Positions 1 to 5,442 of a stretch of DNA of 8,422 nucleotides are shown one piece after another. This stretch comes from an uncultured Clostridia bacterium (GTDB lineage: Bacteria; Bacillota; Clostridia; TANB77; RGIG9151): NCBI GenBank assembly GCA_934500865.1, contig CAKSUD010000068.1:1-8422 (forward strand), given 5' to 3'. The position numbers and the translations under genes are program-made. Below the pieces are notes generated by a model, which was given only the letters and a program-made list of their open reading frames with translations, was not told the origin of the DNA and made no database searches. Positions within the stretch are counted from its first letter, which is position 1, and the number at the start of each line of letters is the position of its first letter.

Positions 1-70
1 CATACTCGCTATACATCAGCTGCCGGTTTTGCAGCCTTACCTGCACCTTTGCTTGCGCTATTTCATTCAT
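1..70 (-). CDS. tnpA: IS66-like accessory protein TnpA, N-terminus only (runs off left edge)
   Basis: A minus-strand frame starts at the ATG at 68-70 and stays open to the window edge. It gives 23 codons beginning MNEIAQAKVQVRLQNRQ. GGAG at 80-83 sits 9 bases upstream of the ATG, a good spacing, which supports this start over the second in-phase options. The opening (Met-Asn-Glu, then a Gln/Arg-rich helix) resembles the small helix-turn-helix accessory proteins encoded first in clostridial IS66 elements. These precede TnpB and the DDE transposase TnpC and are thought to help transposition. Only 23 residues are visible, so the family call rests on resemblance of the N-terminus and on the insertion context. 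It is too short for the annotation track. Confidence 0.5.
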   Translation of the reverse strand, partial: MNEIAQAKVQVRLQNRQLMYSEY

Positions 71-174
71 TCTAACCTACTCCAATCAGATCCATAGACT
101 TCTCCGGACTGCTTTGGAATTAGTTTAACATTTTTGCGCTGTTTTCTCAAGACGTGGGATTGTTGGGCGGGTAC
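1..174 (-). mobile_element. End of a probable IS66-type insertion sequence
   Basis: The first ~174 bases differ in composition from the AT-rich DNA that follows and read as the left end of an element transcribed on the minus strand. Read on the minus strand, the element would begin near GTACCCGCCCAACAATCCCA, followed by a leader, a GGAG site and the start of a small gene resembling an IS66 accessory TnpA. The junction with the endonuclease reading frame falls around 171-176, where meaningful protein similarity begins. Neither the other end nor the target duplication is in the window, so the exact boundary and the family are inferred. Confidence 0.5.
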
Positions 175-1013
175 AGAAAAACTATTGGACGGACGAAGAA
201 ATTAATATTTTAAAAAACAACTATAAATTTGGAGATATTGATAAAATAGTTAAATTACTACCACATAGAACATATAAAGCAATAACAACCAAAGCAAAGC
301 ATCTTGGTTTAAAGACGAGAGAATATTGGTCAGATGAAGAAGTAAAATTGCTAATTGATAATTATAGTAAATGCTGTTTAGATGACATAATCAAAATGTT
401 TCCAAATAGGAAAAGAAATACAATTATAGCAAAAGCCTTATCTTTAAATTTAACTAATAAATCCATACTGGACGTTAGGTTCAATAAAAGTGAAAAAGAA
501 TATGTCTTTAAAAACTACAATTCAATGTCAGATAAAGAAATTGGCAATCAATTAGGAAGAACAGCAACAGCCATAAATAATTATCGTTATAGAAATGGTT
601 TAATTAAGAAATACGAAAAATCAAGTTATAACGATTTATCTGAGTATATAAGACGAAATAACGCTGAATGGAAAAAAGAAGCTATGGTATATTGTAATTA
701 CAAATGTGTTATTACAGGGAAACGCTTTGATGAAATACATCATATCTACGGACTAAACCTAATATTAAATGAAACATTAGCAGTATTAGGTATAACATTG
801 AAAGAAAGAATAGATGATTATACAGATAAAGAATTAAAAAGAATATTAAATAAATTTAGAGAATTACAATCTACATATCCGCACGGCGTTTGTTTAACAA
901 AAGAAATTCATAATTTATTTCACTCACAGTATGGGTATGGAGGAAATACAGTAGAACAATGGAACGAATTTATTGTAAATTATAATAATAACAAATGCAC
1001 TATTGTAGCCTAA
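174..1013 (+). pseudogene. HNH homing endonuclease with SANT/Myb-like repeats, 5'-truncated
   Basis: The frame is open from about 129 to the TAA at 1011-1013. The protein-like part begins near 174, just after the inferred IS end, so the true start was removed. Three related units of about 43 residues begin near 183 (YWTDEEINILKNNY), 324 (YWSDEEVKLLIDNY) and 477 (RFNKSEKEYVFKNY). Each has the spaced aromatic and acidic pattern of SANT/Myb-like DNA-binding repeats. The C-terminal part has an HNH-like core: CVITG near 706, a His-His pair at 738-743, then EIHNLFH with Asn at 912 and His at 921. This matches phage HNH homing enzymes that bind DNA through N-terminal repeats and cut intron-less alleles. 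A TTG at 348 could still give a 221-residue protein lacking the first repeat and part of the second, but it has no clear ribosome site. The tape-measure exon 60 bases downstream suggests it was intron-encoded. Confidence 0.75.
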
Positions 1014-1040
1014 TCAACTACAATTATAATCAATAATATG

Positions 1041-1061
1041 ATTAGATTTTGCGAATCTAAT
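1041..1061 (+). other. Hairpin between endonuclease gene and tape-measure exon
   Basis: ATTAGATT (1041-1048) and AATCTAAT (1054-1061) form a perfect 8-bp stem with a TTGCG loop. It lies 27 bases after the endonuclease stop and 12 bases before the tape-measure reading begins at about 1074. No U-tract follows, so it is a poor terminator. It is better read as a 3'-terminal stem (P9-type) of the intron that carried the endonuclease gene. The ribozyme core that would prove this is not in the window, presumably lost with the IS insertion. Confidence 0.35.
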
Positions 1062-1073
1062 TTAACGTAATTG

Positions 1074-1471
1074 AAATATCACGCCAACACGCTATCAGCC
1101 ATTCTTTCTGACATTGATAGTTATTATCAAATGTTAGAACTGTACTCACAGGGTAAAGGTTCTGCTGCCGAAGAAGCACAAAAAACTGCTGAATCGTGGG
1201 AGGGTATGTTCAATGCCCTTGAAAACGATTGGACTAAATTTGTAAACGAATTTGCTAATTCAGATTTATTTAAATCTTTAATTGAGAGTGCGCGACGATT
1301 TATTGATGTACTTTCAGATGCTTCTTCTCCATTAAATTTCATTCTTGCATGAGTAGCAGATTTACTTGGACTCGTAACAAAATTATCAGATGCAATAGGA
1401 CTTATTCCTACAATTATAACTGGATTAACCCTTAAAAACGTAGGTGAACAAAACTTAAATACGCCCGTTTT
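1074..1471 (+). pseudogene. Phage tail tape-measure protein, internal exon fragment with in-frame TGA
   Basis: From about 1074 the frame reads KYHANTLSAILSDID, then an Ala/Glu-rich stretch (AEEAQKTAESWEGMF) and an amphipathic FVNEFANSDLFKSLI segment. This is typical of the middle of siphophage tape-measure proteins, which set tail length and help DNA entry. A TGA at 1350-1352 interrupts it, after which the same frame continues as VADLLGLVTKLSDAIGLIP to the group I intron at 1472. No start or ribosome site precedes it: a TAA lies just upstream, as expected if the exon is joined by splicing to an upstream exon. No tape-measure sequence is recognisable after the intron. The gene is therefore a remnant missing both ends, although the TGA could also be a late point mutation. 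A minus-strand frame over 1127-1567 is a shadow. Confidence 0.65.
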
Positions 1472-1880
1472 CGTACTGCCACAAATAAAAAGTACGGAGA
1501 ATGCAACACGTTTTAAAATAAGGTTGTCAAACTGCTGGGAAATGCTAATGGCTGTGTGACTACTCATAACAAAGCATTATGAGAGTGAGGAAACTCGGAA
1601 ACAACAACACAGATGGACTATGCTGAAATAAAAGCTTGATTTTGTAGTGAAAATCAGGTGCTACGGTCTACATACCACATAAGAGTATAACAATGTATAA
1701 TCAGCAACCAAGCCCTGTCGGGAGACACGGAAGGCTCAGAGAGTTGACGGCAACTGCCTTGTGGTAAGGCAAAGGTAAATTCCAATTGTTTAGGTAACAC
1801 CTAAATAGTTCCAAAGTAGATTATCTCCTACTTAGTTTTGACACTGCGATAGACAGTGTAGAGATAAATCTATCATAATG
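1472..1880 (+). ncRNA. Group I self-splicing intron (ribozyme core) in the tape-measure gene
   Basis: The helices of a group I core can be paired by eye. P1: UUUUCGUAC (1468-1476) with GUACGGAGA (1492-1500), placing a U·G wobble at 1471/1497 and the 5' splice site after 1471. P3: GUUGUC (1523-1528) with GGCAAC (1749-1754). P4: UGCUG (1533-1537) with CAGCA (1702-1706). P6: AGCC (1711-1714) with GGCU (1733-1736). P7: GAGUU (1741-1745) with AAUUC (1778-1782). P8: GCCUU (1756-1760) with AAGGC (1766-1770). The segment AAGGTAAATTCC (1772-1783) fits the conserved S element (AAGATATAGTCC type), and GGCTCAGAGAGTTGACGG fits the R element. P9-type stems follow at 1789-1805, 1814-1833 and 1841-1859. The intron has no internal open frame. 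Its 3' end is not fixed: a terminal G near 1880 is plausible but unproven. Confidence 0.85.
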
Positions 1881-1902
1881 CAAATGATTGAAATTGAAAA
1901 AA

Positions 1903-2454
1903 TTAAGCAGTAATAACTTCTAAAACTTTAAATAAAACTAGCATACTAACACCCCATATACAAAGAACTATTACTATATAAGAAATGAAGTCACAAATCA
2001 GATTTATTGTACAACGGCTCTTTTTCCAACCAGAACTATACCAATTTTTAGCAGATCTTTGCGGTATAGTTAGAATTTTTATTCCGCACTACTTTGAAAT
2101 ATAACAATAATAATCCAAAAAACAATCGCAGAATTTTTTATAATCTTTTTCATTTTTACTTTTTTCAAAAACATCAAATCTTCTTTGCAACTCAAATGGC
2201 ACATGAATATATTTGTCTTTAAATAACTTATGTATTGACGTTTTAGCGCTTAAAAAAGATTCTGAATTATAATCGGGTGTATATAAGTGCTTTTCAATTA
2301 GTTGTAATAACGGGATATAAAATTCTGTTAATGCTATTTCCGATTTTTCATACTTTTTTTGCCTTGCAAAGCTAAACACGCCATATGCAGTACTTATTAG
2401 TGTAACAATTTGCACTGCATAAGATAAAACCGATTCTATAAAATTCTTATCCAT
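1903..2454 (-). pseudogene. Two-helix membrane protein of unknown family, split by an amber codon
   Basis: The gene starts at the ATG at 2452-2454, with AAGGA eight bases upstream. The first 121 residues hold an N-terminal hydrophobic helix (VLSYAVQIVTLISTAYGVFSF), then a Lys-rich stretch and a soluble helical part. A TAG at 2089-2091 then stops translation. The same frame continues without interruption for 61 codons to TAA at 1903-1905. That extension ends in a second strong membrane helix (FISYIVIVLCIWGVSMLVLF), so the intact protein would be about 183 residues with a membrane anchor at each end. The preserved coding beyond the stop points to a recent single-base change (for example AAG to TAG), or to read-through. 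The truncated 121-residue product could still be made. I do not recognise a characterised family. Confidence 0.6.
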
Positions 2455-2490
2455 TTTGTTATTCCTTCTGTTTTTGTAATTTTGTATTCA

Positions 2491-2541
2491 ATGACAACTT
2501 ATGACATTCCCTAAAGAATAAAGAAAATTTCTCGTTGTCAT
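2491..2541. repeat. Inverted repeat ATGACAAC/GTTGTCAT upstream of the split membrane gene
   Basis: ATGACAAC at 2491-2498 is repeated in inverse as GTTGTCAT at 2534-2541. A further partial copy, ATGACATT, follows directly at 2501-2508. The repeats lie between the start of the minus-strand gene (2454) and the plus-strand promoter at 2567, where a regulator site or an RNA stem would fall. Eight bases over this distance in AT-rich DNA is modest evidence, and no protein is known to bind it. Confidence 0.25.
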
Positions 2542-2566
2542 TTTGCACAAATTTTATATTGACATC

Positions 2567-2594
2567 TTGATTTTGAAAAAACGTATGCTATAAT
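2567..2594 (+). promoter_or_regulatory. Promoter for the short plus-strand RNA
   Basis: TTGATT (2567-2572) and a perfect TATAAT (2589-2594) are separated by 16 bases. Transcription would start near 2601. No ribosome site or protein reading of note follows before the terminator at 2657-2693, so the promoter seems to serve an untranslated RNA. A TTGACA at 2559-2564 lies too far from the -10 to pair with it. Confidence 0.6.
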
Positions 2595-2600
2595 AATATA

Positions 2601-2695
2601 TGTAAGAGGAATCGTAATCGTAGACGATACTCTATATGGTAAATTTTATATTTAAAAATCCACCTATGTTCGAGATAGGCGGATTATTTTTTTAT
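2601..2695 (+). ncRNA. Putative ~95-nt antisense RNA (antitoxin RNA candidate)
   Basis: The RNA runs from the inferred start after the TATAAT box to the U-tract of the terminator. It has a 5' stem, AGAG/CTCT (2605-2608 with 2630-2633) stacked across a mismatch on ATCGT/ACGAT (2611-2615 with 2624-2628), then a single-stranded AU-rich linker, then the terminator hairpin. Its 3' third overlaps, on the opposite strand, the last codons and the terminator of the hydrophobic peptide gene at 2684-2752. Convergent 3' overlap of about 40 bases is the layout of txpA/RatA-type and bsrG/SR4-type toxin-antitoxin loci. The function is inferred from layout only. Confidence 0.45.
2657..2693. terminator. Bidirectional terminator shared by the two convergent transcripts
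   Basis: AATCCACCTAT (2657-2667) pairs with ATAGGCGGATT (2675-2685) across a 7-base loop, with one A/C mismatch. A run of seven T follows on the plus strand (2687-2693), and an A-run at 2654-2658 gives a U-tract on the minus strand. It can therefore end both the plus-strand RNA and the minus-strand peptide transcript. Confidence 0.75.
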
Positions 2696-2752
2696 TTCAT
2701 GAATAATGGCGTAAAACACAATCATGCACATAGTTGTGAACATTATTTCCAT
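2684..2752 (-). CDS. 22-residue hydrophobic peptide, candidate type I toxin
   Basis: The minus strand has AGGAGAGTGAT at 2760-2770, then an ATG at 2750-2752 and a short frame ending at TAA 2684-2686. The peptide starts MEIMFTTMCMIVFYAII and ends HEIKK: one short membrane-spanning stretch followed by a charged tail, as in small membrane-acting toxins of type I systems. Its stop codon touches the terminator stem. A minus-strand promoter at 2897-2925 would give a leader of about 138 bases, and a plus-strand RNA converges on its 3' end. The peptide is shorter than the usual 30-60 residues. The same frame is open upstream and could extend to an ATG near 2860, but no ribosome site is visible there, so the short form is preferred. 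It may also be a chance reading. Confidence 0.4.
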   Translation of the reverse strand: MEIMFTTMCMIVFYAIIHEIKK

Positions 2753-2896
2753 AAAATAAATCACTCTCCTTTCGTGCTGAATGCTACAAAAGGTCGTGAT
2801 TACTCCCAACCTTTTGGCAAAATTAGGAGTACCGCCTACTTTATACGTCGAAGAAATCATAAGAAGTACGGATTACAATTCCGTCTTACGTTATTT

Positions 2897-2925
2897 ATTA
2901 TATCATTACATTCACAAAATTACAA
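2897..2925 (-). promoter_or_regulatory. Minus-strand promoter for the hydrophobic peptide
   Basis: Read on the minus strand, TTGTAA (2920-2925) and TATAAT (2897-2902) are 17 bases apart, and the -10 is preceded by TGA, an extended -10. Transcription would start near 2890 and run through the peptide to the terminator at 2657, giving an RNA of about 235 bases. A weaker alternative lies just upstream. Confidence 0.55.
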
Positions 2926-2987
2926 GTATATTGTTAAAATTTGTCAGATTATACAAAAATCAATATTATATTTATGCATAATATAGT

Positions 2988-3020
2988 AAAAGACCTTGAA
3001 AGTTTAATTCAAGGTCTTTT
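2988..3020. terminator. Strong rho-independent terminator
   Basis: AAAAGACCTTGAA (2988-3000) pairs perfectly with TTCAAGGTCTTTT (3008-3020) across a 7-base loop, with the flanking A and T tracts making it active in both directions. It could end minus-strand transcription from the transposase-like fragment at 3030-3218. It also closes the plus-strand stretch 2781-2981, for which no convincing gene is seen. The first copy of the 36-bp repeat starts 9 bases further on. Confidence 0.8.
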
Positions 3021-3028
3021 CTTCATAT

Positions 3029-3064
3029 CTTATATTGCTTTACCCTTTAGGTTTCCATTTAAAA
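3029..3064. repeat. 36-bp direct repeat, copy A (beside terminator)
   Basis: This segment aligns without gaps to 7739-7774, with about 30 of 36 positions identical. The core TTAGGTTTCCATTTAAAA (3047-3064) is perfectly shared. Both copies start within 9 bases after a terminator hairpin, and together they bracket the three-gene operon. On the minus strand both copies read FKWKPK followed by Gly or Arg and a TAA, or in another frame LNGNL followed later by a shared TAA. The repeat could therefore be the 3' end of a once-duplicated minus-strand gene. The alternative is a recombination or integration footprint. Confidence 0.6.
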
Positions 3065-3218
3065 TATAGCCCGTATACCCGATTTTTCGATATGTTTCAG
3101 TAGCGTGAGCCTTTGTGCTTATTTCATGCGGCAAATATCTCTTGCTTTTTTCGGTGTTTTGTGTTATATTTTTTATGAATGATTGAGACTTTTCTGTGAA
3201 TTTTGTTTGTGACGAACT
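3030..3218 (-). pseudogene. Transposase N-terminal fragment (degenerate)
   Basis: A minus-strand frame of 62 codons is open between a TAG at 3219-3221 and a TAA at 3030-3032. Its middle reads KRYLPHEISTKAHATETYRK. This resembles the opening of clostridial integrase-core (IS3/ISL-like) transposases, where a YLPHE-STK motif leads into the helix-turn-helix. After TYRK the similarity stops, and the frame runs into the repeat segment (ILNGNLKGKAI). There is no start codon with a ribosome site, and neither helix-turn-helix nor catalytic residues remain. The match is from memory of family style over about 20 residues, so the call is tentative. The terminator at 2988-3020 would lie just beyond its end. 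Confidence 0.35.
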
Positions 3219-3242
3219 CTATTCTAACAGATCTCAATCATT
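3178..3242. repeat. 11-bp perfect inverted repeat
   Basis: AATGATTGAGA (3178-3188) and TCTCAATCATT (3232-3242) are exact inverse complements separated by 43 bases. They sit at the upstream end of the transposase-like fragment and before the operon promoter. They could be a leftover IS end duplicated in inverse, a regulator site or an RNA stem. Nothing further distinguishes these. Confidence 0.5.
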
Positions 3243-3313
3243 ATCATTTTTTCTATTTCACGTTCACACATCTATTCGTTACAATGATTTTACTACAATA
3301 ATGCGAAAAGGTC

Positions 3314-3345
3314 TTGACAATCTTCTTAAAAAAGCGTAATATAAT
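3314..3345 (+). promoter_or_regulatory. Promoter of the ATPase-methyltransferase/HD operon
   Basis: A perfect TTGACA (3314-3319) is followed after 17 bases by TAATAT (3337-3342). An overlapping TATAAT (3340-3345) offers a second -10 at a less usual 20-base spacing. Transcription would begin near 3350, giving a leader of about 55 bases. No operator or riboswitch-like fold is evident in the leader, so expression may be constitutive or low. Confidence 0.65.
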
Positions 3346-3403
3346 AATATATTTTATACTATACGGTTAAACCTTGTTTGAAGAAATGTTTTGGGGTGAT
3401 ATC

Positions 3404-5095
3404 TTGAAAATTTCGTCAGTAATTCTAAAAAAAGAAGTAGTTGGACTTAAGCCATTTACTATGCATTCATTGGAAAATGTAGTTGTTCTTGTAGGCGCGA
3501 ATGGTTCAGGCAAAACCAGAATGCTAAAACTGCTTGAAAAATATTTAGAAACTTTCGATGATAAAATATCACAACATCTCGAATTGTATAAAATGAATCT
3601 TCAAAAAGAATGTTTAATATCAAAGGAAGAAGCTCCTAAACCTGTTAATTATTCTCACTTTGACGCTAATATGCAATATCCTGACAACTTTCCACCGTAT
3701 GTCATCAGTAAGGCAAAAGATGTACTTAAAACTTGCAATTATGAAGAAACAGCTCTTAATTCTATGCTACTACTTTATGATATGGCCTTTGGATACTCTG
3801 AACAATTTAAAGATGGAAAAGATTTTAAAAAAATTTCTGATTTCATTAGAGACTTGTGTAACATTTCAGTAGAATTTCAAAAAGATCAGCGCATATTAAA
3901 GATTTGCAATTTAAATGCTGAAGACGCTTCTTTATCACCAGGTCAGCAATATCTGTTTAGGATTGCAATTGCGTGCTCTTGGAACGAAAACAAAGATAAT
4001 TTTATCTTTTTCCTTGATGAGCCTGAGATGCATCTGCACCCTAAAGCACTAATCAATTGCATAAAGTGCTTAAAAGAACACTTCTCAAGTAGTCAATTTT
4101 GGATAGCGACGCATTCTCTTCCACTCACAGCATATCTTAACGATAAATTCAACACATCAGTTTATATCATGAGTCATAATGAACCCCAAATGCTACGAAG
4201 TGACCCAACACATTTGCTGACAGATCTTATGGGAACTGAAGATAATATAATCCCAATTCGCAATTTATTATCAACGCCTGATGAATATGCAGCAAACAGA
4301 TTTTCAATTGAATGCTTCACTCCCCCAACTGTTGTAACCTCAACGGAAAATGATCCTCAGAATAAGATGGTAGAATTATTCATTAAGCCTGGAGATATTA
4401 TTGTCGATTATGGCGCTGGAAAAGGAAGACTATTTGAAGGCATTGGAATTGATTGTGCTGAGAGCAAACTTTCTGAGAATATTATATATTATGCATTTGA
4501 TAAGTCCAATGACAATGCCGAAAGATGCAAGCATGTAATGGAATTATATGGAGGGGATTCTCAGAATTACTTTAATGATATTGACGAGCTGAAAGAATCC
4601 GTTAATGATAAAGGTAAAGCAGATTATGTTATGCTTGTAAATGTCCTTCACGAAATAGACGTCATAAATTGGATTGAAGTGTTTAAAAATATCGATTCTT
4701 TGCTAAAACCCACAGGTGAGCTAATCATAGTTGAGCGCTTAGAATTAACAATTGGAGAAGCACCTTATAGAAATCGTTTCTTAGTTGTTACCGATGATTC
4801 TGTTAAAGAGCTTTTCGGAAAAGAATTTGTGCAAGGTTTAACTCACCCTAAACGCAAATACGTTGTAAGATATCGAATAAAAAAAGAGGGATTGAATAGA
4901 ATAGATGATAAGAAGTTACATTCATGCTTTGAAAGAATTAAGTGTGACTCGTTAAATAAAATAAAAGAACTAAAAACTGCGGATCAGCAAACTGACTTTA
5001 AACAAGGATTGAAAATGTCGTTTTGGCTAAATCAATTCGCAAATGCCGTCCTTAGTGTTGAAGATATGAAAATTAGAAAGGAAACTTTACAATGA
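3404..5095 (+). CDS. ABC/OLD-like ATPase fused to a class I SAM methyltransferase
   Basis: The TTG at 3404 is chosen as start (563 residues). GGGGTGAT lies just before it, and the protein then opens MKISSVILKK, as AAA/RecF-type ATPases do. A TTG at 3374 (573 residues) has no ribosome site. Residues 1-270 are a compact ATPase: Walker A GANGSGKT (31-38), signature LSPGQQ (177-182), Walker B FIFFLDEPEMHLHP with D205-E206, and switch His237 in ATHS. There is no long coiled coil. Residues ~310-480 are a Rossmann methyltransferase: DYGAGKGR (335-342), acidic D366 in YAFDKS, DYVMLVNVLHEID (407-419) and LLKPTGELIIVER. It lacks a D/NPPY motif, so DNA is not an obvious substrate. The C-terminal ~80 residues are helical. 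Such ATPases in phage defence (OLD, Gabija, Septu) usually sense and gate an effector. Here the usual nuclease is replaced by a methyltransferase, and the HD enzyme downstream is the likely effector. Confidence 0.85.
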   Translation: MKISSVILKKEVVGLKPFTMHSLENVVVLVGANGSGKTRMLKLLEKYLETFDDKISQHLELYKMNLQKECLISKEEAPKPVNYSHFDANMQYPDNFPPYVISKAKDVLKTCNYEETALNSMLLLYDMAFGYSEQFKDGKDFKKISDFIRDLCNISVEFQKDQRILKICNLNAEDASLSPGQQYLFRIAIACSWNENKDNFIFFLDEPEMHLHPKALINCIKCLKEHFSSSQFWIATHSLPLTAYLNDKFNTSVYIMSHNEPQMLRSDPTHLLTDLMGTEDNIIPIRNLLSTPDEYAANRFSIECFTPPTVVTSTENDPQNKMVELFIKPGDIIVDYGAGKGRLFEGIGIDCAESKLSENIIYYAFDKSNDNAERCKHVMELYGGDSQNYFNDIDELKESVNDKGKADYVMLVNVLHEIDVINWIEVFKNIDSLLKPTGELIIVERLELTIGEAPYRNRFLVVTDDSVKELFGKEFVQGLTHPKRKYVVRYRIKKEGLNRIDDKKLHSCFERIKCDSLNKIKELKTADQQTDFKQGLKMSFWLNQFANAVLSVEDMKIRKETLQ

Positions 5096-5427
5096 AAGTG
5101 CTTGATACCAAAACTGTTATGATTAATCTCCTGGAGAAGGATAAAAAAACATATTTATCTGTCAAGCGTCTCCAAAAACTACTTATGTTTATTTATAATG
5201 AACTATCAAAGCAAAACGCCCTGAGCAATTATGAAATAGTATTCGATATTAGCTTTGACTCAATTGAAAGAACTGTACTTTACAACAGTCGGATTTTTGA
5301 TTTGGACATAGATGGGGATTTAATCTATCTTCGCGAAAGGAACATAGCTGATTTAGTAAAACAATGCGATTTAGATGATGATATTAAAGAAATAATTGCT
5401 AAATTTGTAGAGGAAAGTGCGGCTTAA
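5092..5427 (+). CDS. 111-residue protein of unknown family, coupled to the ATPase gene
   Basis: The ATG at 5092 overlaps the preceding stop (ATGA), and AAGGAA lies eight bases upstream, so translation is coupled. The protein is small, acidic at its C-terminus and probably soluble. A helix rich in Lys/Leu (VKRLQKLLMFIYNELSK, residues ~24-40) is followed by beta-like strands (YEIVFDISF; LDIDGDLIYLRER) and a final acidic helix (DLDDDIKEIIAKFVEES). There is no cysteine cluster, membrane segment or catalytic motif. The KLQKLL-like helix faintly recalls Panacea/SocA-type antitoxin domains, but the match is too weak to name. Its place between sensor and effector genes, at near-equal expression, suggests an adaptor, an inhibitor of the HD enzyme, or a structural subunit. 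This is inferred from position only. Confidence 0.75.
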   Translation: MKVLDTKTVMINLLEKDKKTYLSVKRLQKLLMFIYNELSKQNALSNYEIVFDISFDSIERTVLYNSRIFDLDIDGDLIYLRERNIADLVKQCDLDDDIKEIIAKFVEESAA

Positions 5428-5442
5428 TTTGAAGGAGGACTC

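Noticed and set aside
1127..1567. Minus-strand frame of 146 codons
   Set aside because: It is the shadow of the tape-measure exon and intron; the plus strand has clear protein similarity and ribozyme pairing.
1472..1880. Reading the structured region as a group II intron or an IStron
   Set aside because: No domain V-like stem, reverse transcriptase or TnpB frame is present, whereas P1, P3, P4, P6, P7 and P8 of a group I core all pair.
2781..2981. Plus-strand frame of 66 codons with protein-like stretches (VPPTLYVEEIIRSTDYNSV) followed by a terminator
   Set aside because: It has no ribosome binding site, lies opposite the leader of the minus-strand peptide RNA, and its end is Ile/Tyr-rich as expected of translated AT-rich DNA. 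It could be a relic, but I cannot support a gene.
2636..2986. Plus-strand frame of 116 codons
   Set aside because: It runs through a terminator hairpin, has no ribosome site and has no domain-like sequence; it overlaps the better supported RNA unit.
3660..3872. Plus-strand frame of 70 codons inside the ATPase gene
   Set aside because: Out-of-frame shadow of a gene with intact ATPase motifs; no ribosome site.
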